64,000 bases of DNA from an uncultured Alphaproteobacteria bacterium. Lineage in GTDB: Bacteria > Pseudomonadota > Alphaproteobacteria > Methylaequorales > Methylaequoraceae. The stretch is taken from positions 1-64,000 of the forward strand of contig CACAYF010000003.1 in assembly GCA_902536655.1 (NCBI GenBank), read 5' to 3'. Each line of letters opens with the position of its first letter. Position 1 is the first letter of the stretch. This document shows, in pieces, positions 16,659-24,210 of the stretch. Position numbers and translations under genes: made by a program. Under the pieces are notes generated by a model. The model was given only the letters and a program-made list of their open reading frames with translations, made no database searches and was not told where the DNA came from.

Positions 16659-17279
16659 ATGCATTTTAAAATAGAAAATTTGAAGTTTAAATACGATGAT
16701 CAAATCGTGTTTGATAACCAAAATTTTACAATTGACAGAGGTCAGAAACTTCTAATACACGGTCCATCAGGTTGTGGTAAAACAACATTAATCAACCTGA
16801 TGTCCGGCTTATTACAATCACAGTTCGGAAAGATTATATTCGAAAGTGAAGATCTGTTTGAGCTTTCAGAAAAGCAACTTGATAAACTTCGCGCAAAAAA
16901 CTTTGGTTTTGTATTCCAAAGATTGTATCTTATAAATTATCTGAATGTTGAACAGAATATTCAATTAGCCAATATTTCTTCTAACTCTAGTAATATGAAT
17001 TCATTGATTGAAGAGCTTGGGCTTTTAGATAAAAGAAAAAGTAAAATTCGAGAACTAAGTGTCGGCGAAGCTCAAAGAGTTGCAATTGCACGTGCAATAG
17101 TGAGTAAACCAAAAGTAATTTTTGCCGATGAACCAACTTCTGCCCTCGATGACAATAATTCAGAGAAAGTTATGAGACTTTTATTTGCTCAGGCAGAAAA
17201 AAATAATACAACGCTAATTGTTTCTTCACATGATTCTAGAATAAAGAAAAAATTTTCAAATTTTTTGGAGCTAGATTAA
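16659..17279 (+). CDS. LolD/MacB-type ABC transporter ATPase
   Basis: 206-residue nucleotide-binding subunit with Walker A GPSGCGKTT (about 37-45), Q-loop FVFQRLYLINYLNVEQN, signature LSVGEAQRVAIARA and Walker B VIFADEPTSALD. Its stop overlaps the start of the permease at 17279 by one base, so the two form one transporter. The permease is FtsX/MacB-like with a metal-binding loop, followed by a DUF3299-type protein and Zur, pointing to a zinc-related mechanotransmission or export system. Confidence 0.92.
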   Translation: MHFKIENLKFKYDDQIVFDNQNFTIDRGQKLLIHGPSGCGKTTLINLMSGLLQSQFGKIIFESEDLFELSEKQLDKLRAKNFGFVFQRLYLINYLNVEQNIQLANISSNSSNMNSLIEELGLLDKRKSKIRELSVGEAQRVAIARAIVSKPKVIFADEPTSALDDNNSEKVMRLLFAQAEKNNTTLIVSSHDSRIKKKFSNFLELD

Positions 17280-18685
17280 TGAATGATATAATTTTTATTT
17301 ATTATTCATTGAAGTCAAGGTGGCTAAATTGCTCTCTATCTATTTTTTTGACTGCATTTGGAGTTGCAATTGCATTGTTGATAAATCAATTTGAGCATAC
17401 TTTAAGCAAAAGACTGTCCAAAGATGGGAGTGGCATTGATTTAGTCATTGGAGCCAAAGGCAGTCCTCTTCAATTAATTTTATCTACTATTTATCATGTT
17501 GACATACCTCCAGGTAACATTCCTTTTAATGAAGCAAAAAAAATTATTAATCATCCTCAAATAGAGTATGCTATTCCGCTTGCTTTGGGTGACAACTGGA
17601 AAGGTCGTAGAATAGTTGGTACCACATTAGATTATCTTGAACATTATAACGCAAAACTAGAAGAAGGTAGCGTCTGGAAAAACGATTTTGAAGTTGTAGT
17701 GGGCTCATCTGTAAATCTTAATTTAAATCAGGAATTTGAAGGTGCACATGGACTCTTGGAAGGTGGTGATTTTCATGGAGATAGAAAATATAAAGTTGTT
17801 GGCAAAATCAAACAAACTGGATCAGTAATAGATAGACTGATAATTACTTCTGTTGACTCAGTATTAAGTATTCATGGACTAGACACTTTAAATAAAAATG
17901 ACAGTCATTTAAAACCCATCAAACACTCCGATAAAGACGAAGATGATAAAAGTCATCACAAACATACTAAAAACAATCATAATCACGAACATCATCAAAA
18001 TGGTGAAAGTCACAGCAAACATTCTGAAGAAATTAATGAGCACAACCATTTTGAGGGTAAGAAAAAGAATAATGTAAATTTAAAAGAAAAAGATCACGAT
18101 GGGCATACTGAAGAACATGCCCATGATCATGCAAACAACCCTCCAGAGATAACTGCTTTTTTAGTAACTACAAAATCACCAATTGCAAATATTAATCTTC
18201 CGAGATTTGTAAACAAGGAAACCTCATTTCAAGCTGCGAATCCAGCAGTTGAGATTACCCGACTCACTTCAATGCTAGGAATGGGTTCAAAAAGTTTTGC
18301 AATTCTATCAATTATTTTAATACTTATGGCAGCTTTAAGTATATTTGCTGGTTTAGCAGCTAATCTTGAAAATAGAATGGGAGACTTGGCTACTCTGAGG
18401 GCACTTGGATATACTAAAAATAGGGTATTTAAGATTATCATCTTGGAGGGTATGACAATTATTATAATGGGGTTGATTTTTGGGCTTTTGTTTGGGATTA
18501 CAATATTTGAAATTATTAATAATGTTATTACACCTTTAAACGTGATTCAGGAGAGCTTTAATTTAACAAATGATTTAATTTTCATAGTAGTGATTGTTTT
18601 AATTGCAGGTATTGCTGCCTCACTATTTCCTGCGGTAAAGGCGTCACAAATTAGTGTTGCAAATCAACTTTCAAAAAACATATAA
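17279..18685 (+). CDS. FtsX/MacB-like ABC permease with a histidine-rich periplasmic loop
   Basis: 468 residues: one N-terminal helix (about 17-37), a large periplasmic domain (about 40-335), then three C-terminal helices (FtsX domain). The C-terminal part has GLAANLENRMGDLATLRALGY, the conserved coupling motif. Between roughly residues 215 and 285 is a hydrophilic insert extremely rich in His, Asp and Glu (segments such as HHKHTKNNHNHEHHQ and HDGHTEEHAHDHA), a likely zinc-binding loop. A similar ATPase-permease-DUF3299 set belongs to the Zur-regulated zrg locus of Vibrio, as I recall it. Metal specificity is inferred. Confidence 0.88.
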   Translation: MNDIIFIYYSLKSRWLNCSLSIFLTAFGVAIALLINQFEHTLSKRLSKDGSGIDLVIGAKGSPLQLILSTIYHVDIPPGNIPFNEAKKIINHPQIEYAIPLALGDNWKGRRIVGTTLDYLEHYNAKLEEGSVWKNDFEVVVGSSVNLNLNQEFEGAHGLLEGGDFHGDRKYKVVGKIKQTGSVIDRLIITSVDSVLSIHGLDTLNKNDSHLKPIKHSDKDEDDKSHHKHTKNNHNHEHHQNGESHSKHSEEINEHNHFEGKKKNNVNLKEKDHDGHTEEHAHDHANNPPEITAFLVTTKSPIANINLPRFVNKETSFQAANPAVEITRLTSMLGMGSKSFAILSIILILMAALSIFAGLAANLENRMGDLATLRALGYTKNRVFKIIILEGMTIIIMGLIFGLLFGITIFEIINNVITPLNVIQESFNLTNDLIFIVVIVLIAGIAASLFPAVKASQISVANQLSKNI

Positions 18686-18690
18686 GTCCT

Positions 18691-19314
18691 ATGAAGCAAT
18701 TAAAATATAAAAAATTAGAATTAAGAAATCTTACATTTGTCTTAACATTATTTTTGTTCATATCTCATTTTGATAGAGTATATGGATATGCTCATTTTGC
18801 AAAGATCCTCCATGGCAATCAGAAAATGATTACAGAGGTATTTTCAACTGAAGATTTATCTCAAGAAGACCCAAATTTTATGTACGAGATGTTTTCTAGT
18901 ATAGATGATTTTGTTAGTTTACCAGAGGGAGGAACGCCTTGGAAGGTATTTGCAGACACAGGAATGGACGAGTACACATTTGAGGATAGCGAAGGATTTG
19001 AATGGACAGGGGTAAGACCAGAGTTCACAGATGAAATAAAACAATTAGCAAATAAGAAAATTTTGGTTCAAGGTTATATGTTCCCCTTAGATCAAAACGA
19101 AAAACAGAAAACTTTCTTATTAATACCCTTTCCAGTTCATTGTCCATACTACCCTCATGCATCATCAAATTTGATTATAGAGGTACATGCTGATGATCCG
19201 ATTGTTTATTCATACGATCCTATCAATATAACTGGAATGCTTGAGTTAGTTCCAAAAGATGATCTTTACAACATTTTTTTTCGTCTGAAAAAAGCTAACT
19301 TGGTAGCAAATTAA
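18691..19314 (+). CDS. DUF3299-type secreted protein of the zinc ABC locus
   Basis: 207 residues with a signal peptide. Contains ILVQGYMFPLDQNEKQKTFLLIPFPVHCPYYPHASSNLIIEV, which resembles the core of DUF3299 proteins (GYM-P pattern followed by an LxP-pxxC-Y-H segment), with a Cys and His that could bind metal. It starts 5 nt after the permease stop, so it is the third gene of the operon and probably the periplasmic partner. It faces the convergent zur gene. Confidence 0.7.
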   Translation: MKQLKYKKLELRNLTFVLTLFLFISHFDRVYGYAHFAKILHGNQKMITEVFSTEDLSQEDPNFMYEMFSSIDDFVSLPEGGTPWKVFADTGMDEYTFEDSEGFEWTGVRPEFTDEIKQLANKKILVQGYMFPLDQNEKQKTFLLIPFPVHCPYYPHASSNLIIEVHADDPIVYSYDPINITGMLELVPKDDLYNIFFRLKKANLVAN

Positions 19315-19329
19315 ATTCTTATGTTACTT

Positions 19330-19761
19330 CTACAAGCAATTACCACATAAGCCTTTTATCTCTAAGTTCCATGCTTTAGGAATGAAGGCCTTTTGCTTTG
19401 TAGTTTGTTTGATATTTTCTGGTAAATCACAGAAGTGTGCTTCAATAACTTTCCCACATTCGTCACAAATCATAAATTGTGAACCTTTATGCAAATGATT
19501 TTCAAAACACGGAAAATAAGCGTTTTGACTTTCTACCCTATGAATAAAATTATGTGAGTGCCAGAAATCTATTGCTCTATAAATAGTTGGAGGTTTAGGT
19601 TTGTTGTCAAACACTTCGGAGAGTTTTTTTAAAATCTCGTAAGCTTTTATTGGTTTTTTGCTAGAAGAAATAATTTCTAAAACTCTTTTTCTCGGTTCGG
19701 TAAAGCGATGGTGATTTTCGTCACAGAATTTAATTGCTTTTTGTAATATTTTATTTTTCAT
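19330..19761 (-). CDS. zur: Fur-family zinc-responsive regulator Zur
   Basis: 143 residues: N-terminal winged helix (HHRFTEPRKRVLEII, YEILKKL, PPTIYRAIDFW) and C-terminal dimerisation/metal domain. The structural zinc cysteines are present as CDECGK and CGNC. The pattern PKPPTIYRAIDFW-HNFIHRVES and the FCDLP motif are Zur-like rather than Fur-like, and the neighbouring transporter with a His-rich loop agrees. Expected to repress zinc-acquisition genes when zinc is replete. Convergent with the ABC operon, about 15 nt between the stops. Confidence 0.85.
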   Translation of the reverse strand: MKNKILQKAIKFCDENHHRFTEPRKRVLEIISSSKKPIKAYEILKKLSEVFDNKPKPPTIYRAIDFWHSHNFIHRVESQNAYFPCFENHLHKGSQFMICDECGKVIEAHFCDLPENIKQTTKQKAFIPKAWNLEIKGLCGNCL

Positions 19762-19943
19762 TATAGTTGATTGTTCAAGTTATATTTATACATTTTTGAA
19801 CTTTAGTACAGTTCTTCTCCCTATATAAAGTATATCACATTTTAGATAATTGAATATTTTTTAATAAGAATTTCAAAATAATTTACCAAATAACATTATG
19901 AAGAATTTTTGTTTATAATGATGAATTTTATATAAGTTTAACT

Positions 19944-20093
19944 CTATGAACAGCAGTTTTCTGATTCGATACAACAACCGTCTTTGCAACAACTGTTACT
20001 GCAATCTCCTGTATTACAACCTTCACTACAACAACCATCCGCACAACAGGTATACTTGCAACAAGTATCTTCAATATCTGTCTTATTAGTCAT
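19944..20093 (-). CDS. novel Cys-rich metallothionein-like protein, 49 residues
   Basis: ATG at 20093, TAG at 19944, with AGGAG 7 nt upstream. The product has 14 cysteines (29%), at residues 11, 12, 16, 17, 21, 22, 26, 31, 35, 36, 40, 41, 47 and 48. Six are CC pairs and most follow a five-residue period (CCxxx). It has no hydrophobic residues beyond three (I7, Y14, I42) and no signal peptide. This is the profile of a metal-thiolate cluster protein, unlike the GATA/SmtA-type bacterial metallothioneins I know. It reads in the same direction as zur, 180 nt upstream of it. Metal binding is inferred. Confidence 0.8.
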   Translation of the reverse strand: MTNKTDIEDTCCKYTCCADGCCSEGCNTGDCSNSCCKDGCCIESENCCS

Positions 20094-20254
20094 GACAATC
20101 TCCTCTATTTCAATTTCAGTCTACTAAAAATTTTTTAAGTATCAATTAGAAAGAAATTTTTCATAGGAGTTCAAATTTGACTTTGCAAATAATTGTTTTT
20201 CTTCACGACTTCAGCACTAACTACTTTTTTGTTACAATCAATTAAGCTAATTAT

Positions 20255-20536
20255 ATGGATTTATTAGGAATCACAGCACTATATATTTTTATATATGTAC
20301 CAATTTTATGGATATGTACTTATCCAGTTTATTGGTTGAATAAAAAAACTAAATCCAAAGTAAACCCATTTCTAATGAGTTTAGAACTTCAATTTCTTGG
20401 AAGTTCACTGTCTTCTTTAGTTCGTGTTTTACTTGGAGGAATTTATATCATTTTTTTTGGTTTACTCTATTGTATTGTATTTTTTTATACATTAATGGTA
20501 ACAGGGAATCTTATTTTTTCTTGGTTTGGTATTTGA
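20255..20536 (+). CDS. uncharacterised small membrane protein
   Basis: 93 residues with two strongly hydrophobic stretches (about 4-26 and 58-88) joined by a polar loop containing NKKTKSKVNPFLMSLELQF. No family recognised. It lies just left of the first ssrA-derived repeat and may be cargo of an older element, since it is followed directly by that repeat. Confidence 0.55.
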   Translation: MDLLGITALYIFIYVPILWICTYPVYWLNKKTKSKVNPFLMSLELQFLGSSLSSLVRVLLGGIYIIFFGLLYCIVFFYTLMVTGNLIFSWFGI

Positions 20537-20545
20537 GAAGAACAT

Positions 20546-20733
20546 AACCTCTGAAACCCTTTGTGAGTCTCCCTAAAACAAACAAGGGGGAACAATTGCC
20601 CCCCCCTTGCCGATGAGACTTCTGTGTCTCGGTGTTTGGTCTAAGACCCTTTATTTCTGGGGAGTTCTCAAAAAGTGTATTGAAAAGTGTATTGAAAATG
20701 AGGACATTTTCTGCACGACTTCTGCACGGACTA
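20546..20733 (+). repeat. ssrA-derived composite repeat, copy A (left-arm side intact)
   Basis: 20546-20626 matches the 3' part of the tmRNA gene (CCTCTGAAACCCTTTGTGAG to GATGAGACTTCTGT) and includes the hairpin CAAGGGGG/CCCCCTTG. After ACTTCTGT the sequence leaves ssrA and shares GTCTCGGTG and ACCCTTTATTTCTGGG with copies B-D. Two GTGTATTGA repeats follow at 20675 and 20687 (12-bp step, 50 bp from the core), then CTGCACGACTTCTGCACGGA. The three-repeat arm seen left of copies C and E is absent here. Confidence 0.85.
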
Positions 20734-20739
20734 ATTTTA

Positions 20740-21120
20740 TAATTTCTATTTTCTAAAGAAAAAAAGCACTGCAGACTAAATTACAATTATTACAAATAAT
20801 TTTTCAAAAAGGTCATTAGAATTAGTTCAGATAAATCTATAATCAGAGGTAATAATAGGTATAAACATAAAAAATTTACAAAGAGATATATTTATTACTA
20901 TATATATGGAATGGCGTCTAAAATTATTCCTTCCTTTCGCGACAGGTTTAGGCGCCTAACCCTTTTTAACTTCATAATTTTTAAATTACAAACGAAAAAA
21001 TGTCTGTTCTCATTATTAAGAATGACCATTATTATTTGAAATTATAACACACATAAAGAATATAAATTTCAATAAATATTTGAGATTTATTAGTATTATA
21101 TTTTAACCTTTTTTGGAGAT
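20740..21120. other. intergenic segment of cargo A-B with a GC-containing palindrome
   Basis: No gene seen in these 380 bases. A near-perfect dyad GGTTTAGGCGCCTAACC (about 20945-20961) stands out in AT-rich DNA. It can alternatively pair with GGCGTCTAAA about 30 bp upstream, so a small structured RNA or operator is possible. The rest is plain AT-rich spacer leading to the promoter of the peptide gene. Confidence 0.45.
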
Positions 21121-21124
21121 ATAC

Positions 21125-21283
21125 ATGAAAAATTTCTACTTTTTAATTTTATCTTTGGCATTTTTAATTTCTTCTGAATCCACAAGAGCGGACGGACACG
21201 GAGAAAAAAAAGAAGTTGTAGAAGAAAAAACTGAAGAGACTTCTGAAAAAAAAGAAGAAGATACATCTGAAGAAAAAAAATAA
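21125..21283 (+). CDS. 52-residue secreted acidic repeat peptide
   Basis: ATG at 21125 (TTTTGGAGATATAC upstream gives GGAG) to TAA at 21281. Signal peptide MKNFYFLILSLAFLISSEST, then a mature part ADGHGEKKEVVEEKTEETSE followed by two more KKEE-type units, about 60% Glu/Lys. It is the only gene of its cargo segment and has its own terminator. Function unknown; low-complexity charged periplasmic peptides of this type recur in marine alphaproteobacteria in my impression. Confidence 0.65.
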   Translation: MKNFYFLILSLAFLISSESTRADGHGEKKEVVEEKTEETSEKKEEDTSEEKK

Positions 21284-21297
21284 TCAAATAAATTATA

Positions 21298-21342
21298 ATT
21301 GGTTCAAGCAAAACAACCTAATTTTTTAATGCTTGAACCAAT
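21298..21342 (+). terminator. hairpin terminator after the acidic peptide gene
   Basis: ATTGGTTCAAGCA (21298-21310) pairs perfectly with TGCTTGAACCAAT (21330-21342), 13 bp with a 19-nt loop, then GTTTT. Placed 14 nt after the stop codon. Confidence 0.75.
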
Positions 21343-21377
21343 GTTTTAAGATTAAAATAAATCTTTAAGAAAATAAG

Positions 21378-21650
21378 AACAAACAAAAGTGCGTTGCAAG
21401 TGCGTCGCACTTAAATCGTTTTATTTTCCCTTATTTGTTGAAGAGTAAAACCTCTGAAACCCTTTGTGAGTCTCCCTAAAACAAACAAGGGGGAACAATT
21501 GCCTCCCCCTTGCTGATGAGACTTCTGTGTCTCGGTGTATGGTCTAAAACCCTTTATATCTGGGTGTCTCAAAAAACTGTGTCGCAAATCACTGTTTTTC
21601 ATGCACGACTTCTGCACGGACTACTTCTCACCATAGTAATCTGGGAACAG
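21378..21650 (+). repeat. ssrA-derived composite repeat, copy B (both sides present)
   Basis: Left part: GAACAAACAAAAGTG, then two 10-mers GTGCGTTGCA (21389) and GTGCGTCGCA (21400), 11-bp step; the third expected repeat is degenerate. Core 21448-21528 matches the ssrA 3' region, with hairpin CAAGGGGG/CCCCCTTG. After ACTTCTGT comes the same GTCTCGGTG block, one recognisable GTGTCGCAA at 21579 (51 bp from the core; its partner is degenerate), and TGCACGACTTCTGCACGGAC. It further shares CATAGT-x-x-TCTGGGAACA with copy C. Confidence 0.85.
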
Positions 21651-21700
21651 TTTGAATAGATAATCAAAAAATTAGTCACTTACTGATTTGGGTGTGGTAG

Positions 21701-22138
21701 TCAAAGATTATTTTTATTTTCCTCTAAATAAATCCTATTACCCCTTAGTGCAAAGAATAGTCCTCCACAATAAAGCATTACATGAAAATTATCATATAAT
21801 AATACGTCCAAAAAACTCTCTGGTTCTTGCATCAAAATAATACCAGTCATAATACCGCATATAACAATACCGCAGAATCTTGTTATTAATCCTCCATAAC
21901 TATTAAGTTTTTTTGTGATCAATAATCCACCAATTAGCAATCCAATACCCGAAAGGAGTTCACCCCAAGCAACAAAGAACCAGACAGTCATCGGTAAACC
22001 ATAAGATTCCGCATCAGAGATATTGAGGGGCAATTTTGATTCTCCTTGTAAAATAAATACAATAGCGAGAGGGACCCTAATAAGAAAATTTGCACCTTTG
22101 AAGTCTGGAATCTTTTTTAAAACACTTTTTAATAACAT
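21701..22138 (-). CDS. DoxX-family membrane protein
   Basis: 145 residues, four transmembrane helices, with FLIRVPLAIVFILQGESKLP, GLPMTVWFFVAWGELLSGIGLLIGG and VLLYDNFHVMLYCGGLFF, the DoxX pattern. DoxX-like proteins are quinone-linked or integral envelope proteins of poorly defined role. It is the single cargo gene between repeats B and C and is the only cargo gene read on the minus strand. Confidence 0.8.
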   Translation of the reverse strand: MLLKSVLKKIPDFKGANFLIRVPLAIVFILQGESKLPLNISDAESYGLPMTVWFFVAWGELLSGIGLLIGGLLITKKLNSYGGLITRFCGIVICGIMTGIILMQEPESFLDVLLYDNFHVMLYCGGLFFALRGNRIYLEENKNNL

Positions 22139-22339
22139 TTGTTACTTAAATACTTGGTTTGTTATCAATATTTTACCAGTATTAAGTTGCTATATAAAAA
22201 CTAATATTGAGTCTATCACTCTAGTTTTAGACTACCTTTAAATCAAAAAATTACATTTAGTAAAACCAACGCTTAAAGGATATTATTTTTTGCAACTGTT
22301 TAGACTATCTAAAATTTCATTACAATTAAAACAAAAAAA

Positions 22340-22636
22340 GAACAAACAAAAGTGTATTGAAAGTGTATTGAAAGTGTATTGAACTTATTGCACTATTGTT
22401 TCCCTTATTTGTTGAAGAGTGAATCCTCTGAAACCCTTTGTGAGTCTCCCTAAACAAACAAGGGGTGACAATCGCCACCCCAAGTCCGATGAGACTTCTG
22501 TGTCTCGGTGTATGGTCTAAAACCTTTTATTTCTGGGACTTTTTTGAAAAGTGTATCACAAAGTGTATCACAGTTATTGATTTTTTCTGCACGACTTCTG
22601 CACGAACTATTTTTTATCATAGTGGTCTGGGAACAT
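22340..22636 (+). repeat. ssrA-derived composite repeat, copy C (both sides intact)
   Basis: Left arm: three GTGTATTGA repeats at 22352, 22363 and 22374 (11-bp step), ending 42 bp before TCCTCT of the core. Core to 22501 matches the ssrA 3' part; its hairpin is GGGGTG/CACCCC, a compensated variant, but the lower CAA/TTG pairs are lost (CAAG replaces CTTG). Right arm: two GTGTATCACA repeats at 22551 and 22563 (12-bp step, 50 bp from the core), then CTGCACGACTTCTGCACG. Left and right arms carry different 9-10-mers. Confidence 0.88.
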
Positions 22637-22694
22637 TTTTTTGTGGTCATTTGCCATTTGTTTTTGATTTCTTACATTTTTGTAATAGTTTTTA

Positions 22695-22904
22695 TCATAT
22701 CTGGTGAGATATTACCTTTATCTTCAAAAAATTCATTGAAACAACACTTTCAAGTCTCTGATTAAGTAAATAGTATCTAAGAACATACATATGCCTCTCT
22801 AATCCATCTTTGTCTATAAACAACTCGTATTTAAATTCAAGATTGCGAATAGTATTAGTCTTCTTTTTCTTGCATAACAATTTAAAAAAGGAGATTATTA
22901 GCAT
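22695..22904 (-). CDS. possible small basic protein divergent from the formyltransferase
   Basis: 69 residues with a hydrophobic start (MLIISFFKLLC), a KKKK stretch and FKYELFIDKDGLERHMYVLRYYLLNQRLESVV, which reads as plausible protein. Its ATG is adjacent to that of the formyltransferase (22905), so the starts are back to back, which is awkward for two promoters. No family recognised; may be a chance frame. Confidence 0.35.
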   Translation of the reverse strand: MLIISFFKLLCKKKKTNTIRNLEFKYELFIDKDGLERHMYVLRYYLLNQRLESVVSMNFLKIKVISHQI

Positions 22905-23849
22905 ATGAGAATTTGGGTAAATGAAGAAATGAAATATCTTAAAAGATCTTTAGAAACTAAATTACAAGAAGAAAAATTACCAACTAAGAAAGAAGAATTA
23001 AACTCTCGAAACAATTTAGATAAAATTAGAATTACTTTATTTACGAATACCCTGAGAGGAATATCTTGCTTAAAATATTTAAAAATAAAAAAGGTACAAA
23101 TTAAAAATTTAATAATTACTAAAAAAAATTTAAATCCGAAAGTTATAGATTTTTTAAATAAAAATAAGATTAAATTCACAACTATAAAAAACTTAAAATC
23201 CCAAAAAATACTCAGAATATTAGATAAAACAGATTTAGGTTTAGTTTGCGGGTTTCCTCATATTTTCAAGGAATTTCAATTTAATAAACCTAAATATGGT
23301 CTTATTAATTTACATGCTGGCAAACTTCCAAAGTATAGAGGTGGAAGTCCACTAAATTGGCAAATAATTAATAATGAAAAATATTTTGGTTTATCTGTTA
23401 TAAAAATAAATAAAGGTATTGACACTGGGGATATAATTTTTGAAAAAAAATTTAAACTTTTAAGTAAGTATAAAATTGAAGACTTACAAAGAATTGCTAA
23501 CAATTCTTTCCCTAAGTTACTTTATAACTCGATATTAAAATTAATTTCAGGAACGAAACTTAAAAAACAAAATGAAAAAAAAGCAAAATACTTTCATCAA
23601 AGAGGACCTGAAGATAGTTTAATACATCCACCTGACACCTCATTAAAAGAACTAACTTTATTATTAAGAGCAATGTCGAGTTCATACCCAAGTCCATATA
23701 TTGTGTATAATAATAAAAAAATAATTATAAAAAAAATAAAAGTTATAAAATTAAAGTTAGATTTTAAAGATAAAAATGTTCTAACAAGTTCAAATAAAAT
23801 ATTTTTAAAATTGAAAGATGAACAAATTCAGATAATTGAAAAAAGATAA
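22905..23849 (+). CDS. formyltransferase-family enzyme, probably sugar N-formyltransferase
   Basis: 314 residues. The catalytic domain shows GLINLHAGKLPKYRGGSPLNW (Asn and His of the active site, then the YRG segment) and INKGIDTGDIIFEKKF (catalytic Asp), the N10-formyltetrahydrofolate-dependent formyltransferase signature. A C-terminal region (RGPEDSLIHPPDTSLKELTLLLRAMSS) matches the Fmt/ArnA C-terminal segment. The first ~45 lysine-rich residues lack homology, so the true start may be later. The housekeeping Fmt is expected elsewhere; location in an accessory segment suggests modification of an amino sugar in surface polysaccharide. Confidence 0.8.
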   Translation: MRIWVNEEMKYLKRSLETKLQEEKLPTKKEELNSRNNLDKIRITLFTNTLRGISCLKYLKIKKVQIKNLIITKKNLNPKVIDFLNKNKIKFTTIKNLKSQKILRILDKTDLGLVCGFPHIFKEFQFNKPKYGLINLHAGKLPKYRGGSPLNWQIINNEKYFGLSVIKINKGIDTGDIIFEKKFKLLSKYKIEDLQRIANNSFPKLLYNSILKLISGTKLKKQNEKKAKYFHQRGPEDSLIHPPDTSLKELTLLLRAMSSSYPSPYIVYNNKKIIIKKIKVIKLKLDFKDKNVLTSSNKIFLKLKDEQIQIIEKR

Positions 23850-23936
23850 TTTTTTCATTTTTTTTCTCCTTTTCTTTTTTTATTAAAGTTTAGTTTTGGA
23901 TTAGAGATTATGAATCCAGTTTTGAAGATAGGGTCA

Positions 23937-24122
23937 TCCTCTGAAACCCTTTGTGAGTCTTCCTAAAACAAACAAGGGGGAACAATTGCCCCCCTTGCCG
24001 ATGAGACTTCTGTGTCTCGGTAAAAGTCTTAAGACCCTTTGTTTCTGGGTATTCTTAAAAAAGTGTGTGCAAAAGTGTGTGCAGATTAGGTCTATTTTAT
24101 GCACGACTTCTGCACGGACTAC
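23937..24122 (+). repeat. ssrA-derived composite repeat, copy D (left-arm side intact)
   Basis: Core from TCCTCTGAAACCC (23937) to ACTTCTGT (about 24013) matches ssrA, with hairpin CAAGGGGG/CCCCCTTG. Then GTCTCGGT and ACCCTTTGTTTCTGGG, two GTGTGTGCA repeats at 24063 and 24075 (12-bp step), and GCACGACTTCTGCACGGAC. No repeats precede the core. The 9-mer equals that flanking copy E, so D and E bound one matched element. Confidence 0.87.
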
Positions 24123-24210
24123 TTTTTTCTATATTAGATTATAAAAATAGTTATACTTTGTAATTGTAACTATTAAGACAGATAGATTTTTAACTTCGAG
24201 AGATTAAAAT

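Noticed and set aside
21411-21617. 68-codon minus-strand ORF, with similar frames at 22450-22650, 22465-22707, 22508-22765 and 23953-24144
   Set aside because: All fall in the ssrA-derived repeats and read through shared noncoding sequence; their similarity to each other reflects the repeat, not a protein family.
22352-22382. Short tandem repeats as a CRISPR array
   Set aside because: Units are 9 bp at 11-12 bp steps with no spacers of CRISPR length and no cas genes.
20546-24122. Insertion sequence or MITE family
   Set aside because: No transposase, no terminal inverted repeats and no short target duplications at the repeat ends; the repeats are direct and include ssrA.
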